Below, in pieces: positions 48,957 to 57,771 of a stretch of 64,000 bases of DNA (positions are counted from its first letter, which is position 1; the number at the start of each line of letters is the position of its first letter). The notes under the pieces are model-generated. The model was not told the origin of the DNA, did not search any database, and saw only the letters and a program-made list of their open reading frames with translations. Origin of the DNA: Lysobacter oculi (GTDB taxonomy: Bacteria > Pseudomonadota > Gammaproteobacteria > Xanthomonadales > Xanthomonadaceae); assembly GCF_003293695.1 (NCBI RefSeq), contig NZ_CP029556.1, forward strand, positions 1,870,001 to 1,934,000. Direction: 5' to 3'. The translations under genes were made by a program, and so were the position numbers.

Positions 48957-49681
48957 GGGCGGCGGCGGTTGCGCAAGGTAAGGAGGAGGGCGATGACGAG
49001 CACGGCGGCCGACAGCGCGAACCACTGCACCGCGTAGCCCAGGTGGCGTTCCGGTGTCAGGGTGTTCGGCAGCACGTCGAGATCGCGCGCCTGCCCGATC
49101 GGCAGCGCGGGATCCAGCCGCAGGATGCGCGGGGCGATGGCCGGCAGGCCACTTTCCGCGGCTATTGTGGCGGGCACCAGCGCGATCACCAAATGCGCGC
49201 CGTCAGGCATGCGGGTTTCCGCGCCGGCCAGCAGTCCGCTGGAAGGCGGCGGCAGCAACAGGCCGCGCACCGCGACCGTACCCGCAGGCGGCGGCTCGAT
49301 GGCCGGCAAGGCGCGGTCGCCACCGATCGGCAGCCAGCCCATTTCGACCAGCAGCGGCGCCGCAGCGCCCTGCGGCTGGAACAGGCGGAATACCCGCACG
49401 CCGGGCCGGCCTTCGCGCTGCTGGTTGTCGAGCAGCCACGGCGGACCGGGCAGGAAGCGGCCTTCGCCGGCCGTCCAGTCGTAGCTCTGGCGCCGCGCGG
49501 GGTCGGCCGCGAGGGCGAGCGGCTGCGGCAGGCGGTCGTGCAGCACGGCGGCGACCGAAGCCAGCATCGCCTCCTTCTCGTGCATGCGCCGCAGCTGCCA
49601 GCTGCCCAGCGTGCAGCCCAGCGCGATCAGCAACAACGCCACGCCCCAGCCGATGTACGGCGTGGCCTGCCGGCGGTTCAT
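48953..49681 (-). CDS. SURF1-family cytochrome oxidase biogenesis protein
   Basis: 242-aa membrane protein with helices at both ends and a periplasmic domain between. Typical SURF1 features are GCTLGSWQLRRMHEKEAML near the first helix, WLLDNQQREGRPGVRVFRLF, and HLGYAVQWFALSAAVLVIALLL at the end. It assists heme A delivery to subunit I. ATG 49681; the stop overlaps the next gene (ATGA). Confidence 0.93.
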   Translation of the reverse strand: MNRRQATPYIGWGVALLLIALGCTLGSWQLRRMHEKEAMLASVAAVLHDRLPQPLALAADPARRQSYDWTAGEGRFLPGPPWLLDNQQREGRPGVRVFRLFQPQGAAAPLLVEMGWLPIGGDRALPAIEPPPAGTVAVRGLLLPPPSSGLLAGAETRMPDGAHLVIALVPATIAAESGLPAIAPRILRLDPALPIGQARDLDVLPNTLTPERHLGYAVQWFALSAAVLVIALLLTLRNRRRP

Positions 49682-49728
49682 CGCGCGGTTCCTGTCATGG
49701 CGGCGGCAACCGCGTTAAAGTGCCGGGC

Positions 49729-49959
49729 ATGATGAGTCCCGCACTGAAGACCCTGCTGGTCGTCGCCTTCCTGATCGCCATCATCTGGAACCTGGGCGCC
49801 GGCCTGTACTACATGCTCACCGACAAGGGCGAGTCCAAACGCACCGTCAACGCCCTGACCAAGCGCATCGCGCTGTCGGTCGTGCTGATCCTCCTGCTGG
49901 CGCTGGCGATCAAGATGGGCTGGGTGGTGCCGCATGGGGTGGGAAGCAATCCGGGCTGA
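49729..49959 (+). CDS. Twin transmembrane protein, DUF2909-like
   Basis: 76-aa protein with two hydrophobic helices (LLVVAFLIAIIWNLGAGLYYML and IALSVVLILLLALAIKMGWVV) joined by a charged loop (TDKGESKRTVNALTKR). It is the only plus-strand gene inside the oxidase cluster, between ctaE and surf1. As far as I recall, the same divergent small gene occurs at this spot in Pseudomonas, so position supports a link to oxidase assembly. Start ATG 49729 or 49732. Confidence 0.82.
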   Translation: MMSPALKTLLVVAFLIAIIWNLGAGLYYMLTDKGESKRTVNALTKRIALSVVLILLLALAIKMGWVVPHGVGSNPG

Positions 49960-49983
49960 TCGGTTCGGGACATCGAGACGAAA

Positions 49984-50005
49984 GAGGCCGGCATTTGCCG
50001 GCCTC
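49984..50005. terminator. Terminator between ctaE and the DUF2909 gene
   Basis: A 10-bp perfect stem (49984-49993 with 49996-50005) has a 2-nt centre; in practice the loop would be 4 nt. On the minus strand, TTTCG follows, so it probably ends the ctaC-ctaE message. Confidence 0.7.
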
Positions 50006-50036
50006 GTGCCATCCGGACGTGGGCCGGGGCGGTGCG

Positions 50037-50924
50037 TCAGAGCACGTAGACAAACAGGAACAGGCCCAGCCAGACCACATCGACGAAGTGCCAGTACCAG
50101 GCCACCGCTTCGAAACCGAAATGGTCCTTGGCGGTGAAGTGGCCCTTCAGGCAGCGCAGCCAGATGACGATCAGCATCAGCGTGCCCAGCGTCACGTGCA
50201 GGCCGTGGAAGCCGGTGAGCATGTAGAAGGTCGAACCGTAGATGCCGGAGCCCAGGGTCAGGTTCAGGCCGCTCCAGGCGTGCATGTATTCCTCGGCCTG
50301 GAAGAACAGGAAGGTGCAGCCGAGCAGGATGGTCAGGCCCAGGAACAGCAGCAGCATGCCGCGCTTGCCGTCCTTGAGCGCATGGTGGGCGATGGTGATG
50401 GTCACGCCCGAGGTCAGCAGGATCAGCGTGTTGAGCAGCGGCAGGCCCCAGGCACCGACGGTCTGGAAGTGGCCGCCGATGGTCGCCGGGCCATTGCTCG
50501 GCCACCCGGCCGAATAACCCGGCCACAGCAGGGCGTTGGTCATCACGCCGTCGCCGGCGCCGTTGAGCCACGGCAGCGCGAACTGGCGGGTGTAGAACAG
50601 CGCGCCGAAGAAGGCGCCGAAGAACATCACTTCGGAGAAGATGAACCAGATCATCCCCATGCGGAACGAGGTGTCGACCTGCTTGTTGTAGTAGCCGCGC
50701 AGCGACTCGGTGATCACATCCGCGAACCACTTGAAGATGATCGCCGCCAGGAAGGCGATGCCGAGCAGGAACACCGTCTTGCCCCAGCTGGTCTCGTTGA
50801 GCCAGCTGGCGAAGCCGACCATGGTGATGAACAGCGCGACCGAGGCCCAGATCGGCCAGCGGCTGTGGGTCGGCACGTAATAGACGGCCGGGTTGCGATG
50901 TTCGCTAGCGTGGGCTTGTGCCAT
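50037..50924 (-). CDS. ctaE: Cytochrome c oxidase subunit III
   Basis: 295-aa seven-helix subunit of the aa3 oxidase. Characteristic segments: FIFSEVMFFGAFFGALFY, NTLILLTSGVTITIAHHAL, FFQAEEYMHA and LTGFHGLHVTLGTLMLI, ending WYWHFVDVVWLGLFLFVYVL. It stabilises subunit I and the proton-uptake path. ATG 50924, 26 nt after ctaG. Confidence 0.98.
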   Translation of the reverse strand: MAQAHASEHRNPAVYYVPTHSRWPIWASVALFITMVGFASWLNETSWGKTVFLLGIAFLAAIIFKWFADVITESLRGYYNKQVDTSFRMGMIWFIFSEVMFFGAFFGALFYTRQFALPWLNGAGDGVMTNALLWPGYSAGWPSNGPATIGGHFQTVGAWGLPLLNTLILLTSGVTITIAHHALKDGKRGMLLLFLGLTILLGCTFLFFQAEEYMHAWSGLNLTLGSGIYGSTFYMLTGFHGLHVTLGTLMLIVIWLRCLKGHFTAKDHFGFEAVAWYWHFVDVVWLGLFLFVYVL

Positions 50925-50949
50925 GGTCGTTCTCTCTTGCGTCGTTCAG

Positions 50950-51525
50950 TCAGGGCGCGGCGGCGTGTTTGCCGGCGTTCGCCTGGGCCGTCAGGGTGTC
51001 GTTGCGGTAGAAGGCGTAGGACAGGGTGAGCGTCTTGACGTCGGCCGGCAGCGCCGGATCGACGATGAAGCGCACCGGCATCTCGCGCGATTCGCCCGGT
51101 CCGAGCTCCTGCGCGGTGAAGCAGAAGCATTCGGTCTTGTTGAAGTACTTGGAGCCGCGTGCCGGCGCCACCGAAGGCACCGCGCTGCCGACGATGATGC
51201 GGCCGCTGGTGTTCTTCGCGTGGTAGGTGGTTTCGTACTGCTTGCCCGGCTGCACCTGCAGGGTGGCCTGGTTGGGATGGAACTCCCACGGCAGCGCCGA
51301 ATTCACTCCACCGTCGAACTGCACCGTCACCCAGCGCGACGTGCCCGCCGCCGGGACGGCCGCCTGCGCATCCGAGGCGCCCTGCGCAAGGCGCACGCCG
51401 AATACCTTCTCGCAGGCGATGCGGTATAGCGGCACCAGCGCGAAGCTGAAGGCGAACGCCGCCAGCGCCACCAGCAGCATCCGGCCGAGGCCATGGTTGC
51501 GACGCTTGGCTGCGGGTGAATTCAC
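50950..51525 (-). CDS. ctaG: Cytochrome c oxidase assembly protein CtaG/COX11
   Basis: 191-aa copper chaperone that inserts CuB into subunit I. One N-terminal helix ([21 protein letters not shown]) anchors a periplasmic domain with the copper motif CFCF in [10 protein letters not shown] and the segment [16 protein letters not shown]. The start is GTG 51525 ([12 protein letters not shown]), overlapping the stop of the small gene upstream by 4 nt. Confidence 0.95.
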   Translation of the reverse strand: MNSPAAKRRNHGLGRMLLVALAAFAFSFALVPLYRIACEKVFGVRLAQGASDAQAAVPAAGTSRWVTVQFDGGVNSALPWEFHPNQATLQVQPGKQYETTYHAKNTSGRIIVGSAVPSVAPARGSKYFNKTECFCFTAQELGPGESREMPVRFIVDPALPADVKTLTLSYAFYRNDTLTAQANAGKHAAAP

Positions 51526-51659
51526 TTCAGCACACCCGACAGCATGAAGACCACGTAGACCCCCACCGCGATGCCCACGACGATCCATGCGGTGCGGCGC
51601 ACGGCACGACGCCGCGCTTCCGCATCCATCACCGGCGCGGGCGTGTGATCAGGATTCAC
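51522..51659 (-). CDS. Small cytochrome oxidase assembly-type membrane protein
   Basis: 45-aa protein (GTG 51659) with a basic N-terminus ([10 protein letters not shown]) and one helix ([19 protein letters not shown]). The start lies 11 nt inside ctaD and the stop overlaps ctaG, the usual packing of the 'cytochrome oxidase small assembly protein' found between ctaD and ctaG in other proteobacteria. An ATG at 51629 would give a 35-residue form. It is too short for standard ORF cut-offs. Confidence 0.75.
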   Translation of the reverse strand: MNPDHTPAPVMDAEARRRAVRRTAWIVVGIAVGVYVVFMLSGVLK

Positions 51660-53334
51660 GCACGTTGGTTTCCGGCGCATTGACCACGCGCGCGTGCTTG
51701 TCGGAGAAGTCCAGGTCGTCGACGTCGCCGTGGGCCAGGTCACCCGGGCCGATTACCGGCGGCAGCTCGAAGGTGTGATGCGGGGCCGGCGACGGCACCG
51801 TCCACTCCAAGCCGCGGGCGCCTTCCCAGGCGCGGGCCGGAGCCTTCTCGCCGTGCTTGAGCGAGCGGATCAGGATGTAGGCCATCATGAACGGCGTGAT
51901 GAACATGCCGAACGCGCCGATCGAGCTGATGAAGTTCCAGTCCGCGAACACCACGTTGTAGTCCGGGATGCGGCGCGGCATGCCGGCCAGGCCCAGGAAG
52001 TGCTGCGGGAAGAACACCAGGTTGACGAAGACCATCGTCCACCAGAAATGGAAGCTCGCGGCCTTCTCGCTGTACATGCGGCCGGTCCACTTCGGCCACC
52101 AGTAGTAGATGGCGGCGATGATCGCGAACAGCGCGCCGGTCACCAGCACGTAGTGGAAGTGCGCCACCACGAAGTAGGTGTCGTGGTACTGGAAGTCGGC
52201 CGGGACGATCGCCAGCATCAGGCCCGAGAAGCCGCCGATGGTGAACAGGAACACGAAGCCGATCGCCCACTTCATCGGCGCCTCGAAGGTCATCGAGCCG
52301 CGCCACATGGTGCTGGCCCAGTTGAAGACCTTCACGCCGGTCGGCACCGAGATCAGCATCGTCGCGAACATGAAGTAGATCTCGCCGCCCAGCGGCATGC
52401 CCACGGTGAACATGTGGTGGGCCCAGACGATGAACGACAGGAAGGCGATCGCCGCCGTCGCGTACACCATGGCCTGGTAGCCGAACAGCGGCTTGCGGCT
52501 GAAGGTCGGAATGATCTCGCTGACGATGCCGAAAGCCGGCAGGATCATGATGTAGACCTCGGGGTGCCCGAAGAACCAGAAGATGTGCTGGTACATCACC
52601 GGGTCGCCGCCACCGGCCGCGTTGAAGAAGCTGGTGCCGAAGTACTTGTCGGTCAGCAGCATCGTCACCGCGCCCGCCAGCACCGGCATGACCGCGATCA
52701 GCAGGAAGGCGGTGATCAGCCAGGTCCAGCAGAAGATCGGCATCTTCAGCAGGTCGACGCCCGGCGCGCGCATGTTGAGCACGGTGGCGATGATGTTGAT
52801 CGCGCCCATGATCGAGCTGATGCCCATCATGTGGATGGCGAAGATCATGAAGGACACGTTGGCGCCGCCCTGCAGCGACAGCGGCGGGTACATCGTCCAG
52901 CCACCGGCGGGTGCGCCGCCCGGCAGGAAGAAGGTCAGCAGCAGCAGCGCGAAGGCGAACGGCATGATCCAGAAGGACCAGTTGTTCATGCGCGGCATCG
53001 CCATGTCCGGCGCGCCGATCTGCAGCGGGATCATCCAGTTCGCCAGGCCGACGAAGGCCGGCATGATCGCGCCGAAGATCATCACCAGCGCGTGCATGGT
53101 GGTCAGCTGGTTGAAGAACTCCGGCTTGACGAACTGCAGGCCCGGCTGCAGCAGCTCCGTGCGGATGCCCACCGACAGCGCGGCACCGATGATCGCCATG
53201 GTGAAGGAGAACAGCAGGTACAGCGTGCCGATGTCCTTGTGGTTGGTGGAGAACAACCAGCGTTCGGCGAACGACTGCTTGTGGCCGTGGTGGTCGTCGT
53301 GGTGATCGGCGGCGGTGGGGTGGGTGGCGGACAT
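51649..53334 (-). CDS. ctaD: Cytochrome c oxidase subunit I
   Basis: 561-aa twelve-helix catalytic subunit holding heme a and the heme a3-CuB centre. His ligands appear in TMHALVMIFG, FGHPEVYIMIL (with the Tyr cross-link region), VWAHHMFTVG and VAHFHYVLVTGA. It reduces O2 to water and pumps protons; electrons come from CuA of subunit II, encoded upstream. ATG 53334. Confidence 0.98.
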   Translation of the reverse strand: MSATHPTAADHHDDHHGHKQSFAERWLFSTNHKDIGTLYLLFSFTMAIIGAALSVGIRTELLQPGLQFVKPEFFNQLTTMHALVMIFGAIMPAFVGLANWMIPLQIGAPDMAMPRMNNWSFWIMPFAFALLLLTFFLPGGAPAGGWTMYPPLSLQGGANVSFMIFAIHMMGISSIMGAINIIATVLNMRAPGVDLLKMPIFCWTWLITAFLLIAVMPVLAGAVTMLLTDKYFGTSFFNAAGGGDPVMYQHIFWFFGHPEVYIMILPAFGIVSEIIPTFSRKPLFGYQAMVYATAAIAFLSFIVWAHHMFTVGMPLGGEIYFMFATMLISVPTGVKVFNWASTMWRGSMTFEAPMKWAIGFVFLFTIGGFSGLMLAIVPADFQYHDTYFVVAHFHYVLVTGALFAIIAAIYYWWPKWTGRMYSEKAASFHFWWTMVFVNLVFFPQHFLGLAGMPRRIPDYNVVFADWNFISSIGAFGMFITPFMMAYILIRSLKHGEKAPARAWEGARGLEWTVPSPAPHHTFELPPVIGPGDLAHGDVDDLDFSDKHARVVNAPETNVRES

Positions 53335-53376
53335 GCGCTGGACCTCGGAATGCTTTGTTTCGGATCGCCGGATGGA

Positions 53377-54276
53377 TCAGCCCGCGGAAGCGGGTTCGGC
53401 GGCGGGGGCGGCGGTCGGCTCTGCAGCCGGCGCGGCAACGGGGGCGGCCGCGGTCGTGCCGCCGGCCTTCCGATCCTGCAGCCACTGCTGGTACTCGCCC
53501 TTCGACACGGCCTTGACCACGATCGGCATGAAGCCATGGTCCTTGCCGCAGAGTTCGGCGCACTGGCCGCGGTAGATGCCGGGCTCGTCAATCTGCGTCC
53601 AGGCCTCGTTGATGATTCCCGGGATGGCGTCCTGCTTCCAGCCCAGCGCCGGCACCCACCAGGCGTGGATGACGTCGTCGGCGGTGATCACGAAGCGGAT
53701 CTTGGTGTCGGTGGGCAGCACCAGCACGTTGTCGACATCGAGCAGGTAATGCGGGTGGTCGGTCTCGGCCACGTGCTTGCCGCTCTGGCGGATCTCGTCG
53801 CTCTTGCGGTCGAGGCGGCTGGTGAAGGAGACATCCTCGCCCAGGTACTCGTACTTCCACATCCACTGGTAGCCGGTGACCTTGACGGTCATCTCGGCAT
53901 TGCGGGTGTCGTACATCTTGATCAGGTTGCGGGTGGCCGGAAACGCCAGCACCACCAGGATGACCACGGGGATGATGGTCCAGACGATTTCCGCGGTGGT
54001 GTTGTGGCTGAACTGCGAAGCCACCGCGCCCTTCGACTTGCGGAACTTGAACATCGCGTAGGCCATCGCGCCGAACACCAGCACGCCGATGCCCACGCAC
54101 AGCCACAGCGCCCACATGTGCGCCTCGTAGGCCGCGTGCGAGGTCGGGGTGACGCCGCGCCCCATGTTGAGCTGCCAGCGCTTGGGATCCGCCGACTGCG
54201 CCCACGCCATCATCGGCAGGCACGCTGTCAGCGCCCCGATTGCCATCGCCTTGCCGGCGCGTGCCAGTTGCACCAT
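53377..54276 (-). CDS. ctaC: Cytochrome c oxidase subunit II
   Basis: 299-aa subunit with a signal peptide (cleavage after AWAQ), two helices and the periplasmic cupredoxin domain. CuA ligands are in GQCAELCGKDHGFMPI plus the earlier His in DVIHAWWVP. It accepts electrons from cytochrome c. The last 35 residues are Ala/Pro/Glu-rich, like the tail of the cytochrome c4 in this window. It is first gene of the oxidase cluster and divergent from putA. ATG 54276. Confidence 0.97.
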   Translation of the reverse strand: MVQLARAGKAMAIGALTACLPMMAWAQSADPKRWQLNMGRGVTPTSHAAYEAHMWALWLCVGIGVLVFGAMAYAMFKFRKSKGAVASQFSHNTTAEIVWTIIPVVILVVLAFPATRNLIKMYDTRNAEMTVKVTGYQWMWKYEYLGEDVSFTSRLDRKSDEIRQSGKHVAETDHPHYLLDVDNVLVLPTDTKIRFVITADDVIHAWWVPALGWKQDAIPGIINEAWTQIDEPGIYRGQCAELCGKDHGFMPIVVKAVSKGEYQQWLQDRKAGGTTAAAPVAAPAAEPTAAPAAEPASAG

Positions 54277-54433
54277 GTCTGAAGGATCCCGAATGCGTGC
54301 AGTCCGCTGGAGGCGACCGCGGTGACGAAATACCGGCCCTTTGCCGGTTCAACCTTGAAATGGTAGCGGCGGCGTACCCCACGGGGCAAGTCGGCGCCTG
54401 ATCCAGCGCAATTCCCCGGCCCGGCGCCCGACC

Positions 54434-54439
54434 TATAAT
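54434..54439 (+). promoter_or_regulatory. Consensus -10 element of putA
   Basis: TATAAT at 54434-54439 is a perfect -10 hexamer 31 nt before the putA start codon. No good -35 lies 16-18 bp upstream (ATTCCC region), so an activator may be needed. The 194-bp gap to ctaC holds nothing else I recognise. Confidence 0.5.
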
Positions 54440-54470
54440 CAAGAGTTGACTCCTCCACCGAGCCTTCGCC

Positions 54471-57400
54471 TTGAGCGCGCCCCTGCTCTCCTCCATTTCC
54501 CCCGTCCCGTCTTCCGCCCCGCGCGCCGCGATCACCCACGGCTGGGTGCTGGATGAAACCGCCCACGTCCGCGATCTGCTGGCGCAGGCCCGCCAACCCG
54601 ATGCCGACCGTGCCGAGGTCCGCGCCACCGCCGCCAACCTGGTCAAGCGCGTCCGCGCGCGCGCCGGCGATGCCAGCCTGGTCGAGTCCTTCATGCGCCA
54701 GTACGACCTGGGCAGCGAGGAAGGCGTGCTGATGATGTGCGTGGCCGAAGCCCTGCTGCGCATCCCGGACCAGGACACCGCCGACGCGCTCATCCGCGAC
54801 AAGCTGGGCGAAGCCAACTGGAAGCGCCACCTCGGCCAGAGCGATTCGCTGCTGGTCAATGCCTCGACCTGGGGCCTGCTGCTGACCGGCAAGCTGGTCA
54901 ACCTGTCCGACGACACCCAGCGCGACGTCCACGGCGCCTTCGGGCGGCTGGTCGGCAGGCTGGGCGAGCCGGTGATCCGCGGCGCGGTGCGCCAGGCGAT
55001 GAAGATCATGGGCCACCAGTTCGTCATGGGCCGGACCATCGGCGAGGCGCTGACCCGCTCCAAGAAGGGCGAGAACGCCGCCTACCGGTACTCCTTCGAC
55101 ATGCTCGGCGAAGGCGCGCTGACCATGAAGGACGCCGCGCGCTACCTGGAGGCCTACCGCCAGGCGATCCACGCCATCGGCGGCACCGGGCCTTTCAGCG
55201 ATGTGTTCGCCGCGCCGTCGATCTCGGTGAAGCTGTCCGCGCTGCACCCGCGCTACGAGCACGCCAAGCGCGAACGCGTGCTGGCCGAACTCGGCCCCGG
55301 CCTGCTGGAACTCTCGCAGCTGGCGAAGCAGTACGGCATCGGCCTGACCATCGACGCCGAGGAAACCGACCGCCTCGAACTCTCGCTCGACCTCATCTTC
55401 AGCGTGCTGGCCGATGACAGCCTGCGCGGCTGGGACGGCTTCGGCATCGTGGTGCAGGCCTACCAGAAGCGCGCGCCGTTCGTCATCGACTACATCGCGG
55501 CGAAAGCACGCGAACTCGGCCGCCGCATCCCGGTGCGCCTGGTCAAGGGCGCCTATTGGGATGCGGAAGTGAAGCGTGCGCAGGTGGAAGGCCAGCCCGG
55601 CTATCCACTGTTCACCCGCAAGCCCAATACCGATGTCAGCTACCAGGCCAACGCGCGCCGGCTGCTGAAGAACATCGACGCGATCTACCCGATGTTCGCC
55701 ACCCACAACGCGCAGACCATCGCCGCGATCCACCGGATGGCGAAGACCGAACTCGGCGGCGGCGCGCGCCACGGCGACGGCTTCCGCTACGAGTTCCAGA
55801 AGCTGCACGGCATGGGCGACGATCTGTATGCAGAAGTGATCCCGGCCGACCGCCTCGACGTGCCCTGCCGTGTCTATGCGCCGGTCGGTTCGCACGAGGA
55901 CCTGCTGCCCTACCTGGTGCGCCGCCTGCTGGAGAACGGCGCGAATTCCAGCTTCGTCAACCGCATCACCGACGAGGCCATTGCCATCGACGACCTGGTC
56001 CGCGACCCGGTCGAGGTGGTCGCCGGTTTCGATTCCATCCCCCATCCCCGCATCCCGCTGCCGGTCGACCTCTACCGCAGCCAGGGCCAAGACCGAGACA
56101 ATTCCATGGGCATCAACCTTGCCAACGACGACGCGCTGCGCGCGCTTGCCGCCGAACTCAACAACGCCGGCAGCGGCAGCTGGACCGCCGCGCCGCTGGT
56201 GCCGGGCGTGACCGCTTCGGGCGAACGCATCGCGGTGACCAATCCCGCCGACCGCCGCGAGACCGTCGGCCACTGGCAGAGTGGCGATGCCGCGACCGTC
56301 GAGCGCGCCATCGCCAACGCATTGGCTGCACAGCCGGGCTGGGATGCGACGCCGGTCGACACCCGCGCCGCGTTGCTGGAAAAGGCCGCCGACCTGCTCG
56401 AATCCCGCATCGCCCACTACATGGCGATGTGCACCAAGGAAGCCGGCAAGACCATGCCCGACGGCGTCGCCGAAGTGCGCGAGGCCGTGGACTTCCTGCG
56501 CTACTACGCGCTGGAGGCGCGCAAGGCGTTCACCGTCGAGGCGCTGCCCGGCCCGACCGGCGAATCCAACACCCTGCAGCTCGCCGGCCGCGGCTTGTTC
56601 GTCTGCATCTCGCCGTGGAACTTCCCGCTCGCCATCTTCATCGGCCAGGTCGCCGCGGCGCTGGCCGCCGGCAACACGGTGATCGCCAAGCCCGCCGAGC
56701 AGACCAACCTGATTGGCCATGCCGCGGTGAAGCTGATGCACGAAGCCGGCATTCCCGCCGACGTGCTGCAGTTCATCCCGGGCGATGGCGCCACGGTCGG
56801 TGCCGCGCTGACCAAGGACGCGCGGATCGCCGGCGTCTGCTTCACCGGCTCCACCGACACCGCGCGGCTGATCAACCGTGCGCTGGCCGACCGCCGCGAA
56901 GGCATGATCGCCACGCTGATCGCCGAGACCGGCGGCCAGAACGCGATGATCGCCGACTCGTCCTCGCTGCCCGAGCAGGTGGTGAAGGATGCGCTGGGTT
57001 CGGCGTTCACCTCGGCCGGGCAGCGCTGTTCGGCGGCGCGCGTGCTGCTGGTGCAGGACGACATCGCCGACAAGGTGGTGCAGATGCTGGCCGGCGCGAT
57101 GGCGGAGTTGAAGGTCGGCGATCCCGGCCAGCTGGAGACCGACATCGGCCCGGTCATCGACACCGACGCGAAGTGCGCGCTGGACGAACACGCATCGCGC
57201 ATGTCCGGCGGCGTCGGCAGGCACATCGCCACCGCCACGCTCGGCGCAGGCACCGAGCACGGCACGTTCTTCGCGCCGATCGCCTGGGAGCTGGATTCGC
57301 TCGACCGGCTGACCAAGGAGAACTTCGGCCCTGCGCTGCACGTGATCCGCTGGAAGGCCGAGGACCTGGACCGCGTGGTCGATGCGATCAACGCCACCGG

Positions 57401-57668
57401 CTTCGGGCTGACGCTCGGCATCCACTCGCGCATCGACGAGACCATCGAGCGCATCGTGCGTCGCGCCAAGGTCGGCAACATCTACGTCAACCGCAACCAG
57501 ATCGGCGCGGTGGTCGGCGTGCAGCCGTTCGGCGGCCAGGGCATGAGCGGCACCGGCCCGAAGGCCGGCGGCCCGCACTACCTGCCGCGCTTCGCCACCG
57601 AGAAGACGGTGACGGTCAACACCACCGCCGCCGGCGGCAACGCCTCGCTGCTGACGCTGGGCGACTGA
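54471..57668 (+). CDS. putA: Bifunctional proline dehydrogenase / pyrroline-5-carboxylate dehydrogenase
   Basis: 1065-aa enzyme that oxidises proline to glutamate in two steps. The FAD-dependent PRODH barrel spans about 70-470 (SVKLSALHPRYE, VRLVKGAYWDAEVKRAQ, YQANARRLLKN). The aldehyde dehydrogenase part shows CISPWNFPLAIF, FTGSTDTA, AETGGQNAMI and the catalytic Cys in SAGQRCSAAR. The N-terminal ribbon-helix-helix repressor of E. coli PutA is absent, so expression must be controlled by another regulator. The TTG start at 54471 has no clear RBS, so the exact N-terminus is uncertain. Confidence 0.97.
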   Translation: MSAPLLSSISPVPSSAPRAAITHGWVLDETAHVRDLLAQARQPDADRAEVRATAANLVKRVRARAGDASLVESFMRQYDLGSEEGVLMMCVAEALLRIPDQDTADALIRDKLGEANWKRHLGQSDSLLVNASTWGLLLTGKLVNLSDDTQRDVHGAFGRLVGRLGEPVIRGAVRQAMKIMGHQFVMGRTIGEALTRSKKGENAAYRYSFDMLGEGALTMKDAARYLEAYRQAIHAIGGTGPFSDVFAAPSISVKLSALHPRYEHAKRERVLAELGPGLLELSQLAKQYGIGLTIDAEETDRLELSLDLIFSVLADDSLRGWDGFGIVVQAYQKRAPFVIDYIAAKARELGRRIPVRLVKGAYWDAEVKRAQVEGQPGYPLFTRKPNTDVSYQANARRLLKNIDAIYPMFATHNAQTIAAIHRMAKTELGGGARHGDGFRYEFQKLHGMGDDLYAEVIPADRLDVPCRVYAPVGSHEDLLPYLVRRLLENGANSSFVNRITDEAIAIDDLVRDPVEVVAGFDSIPHPRIPLPVDLYRSQGQDRDNSMGINLANDDALRALAAELNNAGSGSWTAAPLVPGVTASGERIAVTNPADRRETVGHWQSGDAATVERAIANALAAQPGWDATPVDTRAALLEKAADLLESRIAHYMAMCTKEAGKTMPDGVAEVREAVDFLRYYALEARKAFTVEALPGPTGESNTLQLAGRGLFVCISPWNFPLAIFIGQVAAALAAGNTVIAKPAEQTNLIGHAAVKLMHEAGIPADVLQFIPGDGATVGAALTKDARIAGVCFTGSTDTARLINRALADRREGMIATLIAETGGQNAMIADSSSLPEQVVKDALGSAFTSAGQRCSAARVLLVQDDIADKVVQMLAGAMAELKVGDPGQLETDIGPVIDTDAKCALDEHASRMSGGVGRHIATATLGAGTEHGTFFAPIAWELDSLDRLTKENFGPALHVIRWKAEDLDRVVDAINATGFGLTLGIHSRIDETIERIVRRAKVGNIYVNRNQIGAVVGVQPFGGQGMSGTGPKAGGPHYLPRFATEKTVTVNTTAAGGNASLLTLGD

Positions 57669-57725
57669 GCCGCGTCATCCCCCGCATGCCGCGCGACGCA
57701 CTGCCGTCGCCGGCATCGCCCAAAG

Positions 57726-57752
57726 AAAAACCCCGCGCAAGGTGGGGTTTTT
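57726..57752. terminator. Bidirectional terminator between putA and fadL
   Basis: Stem AAAAACCCC (57726-57734) pairs with GGGGTTTTT (57744-57752) around a 9-nt loop. It has T-runs in both directions and sits between convergent genes. Confidence 0.9.
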
Positions 57753-57771
57753 CGTGCCACATTCGAAGCGA

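Noticed and set aside
54228..57578. 1116-codon minus-strand frame opposite putA
   Set aside because: PutA motifs on the plus strand are unambiguous; the antisense product lacks any domain.
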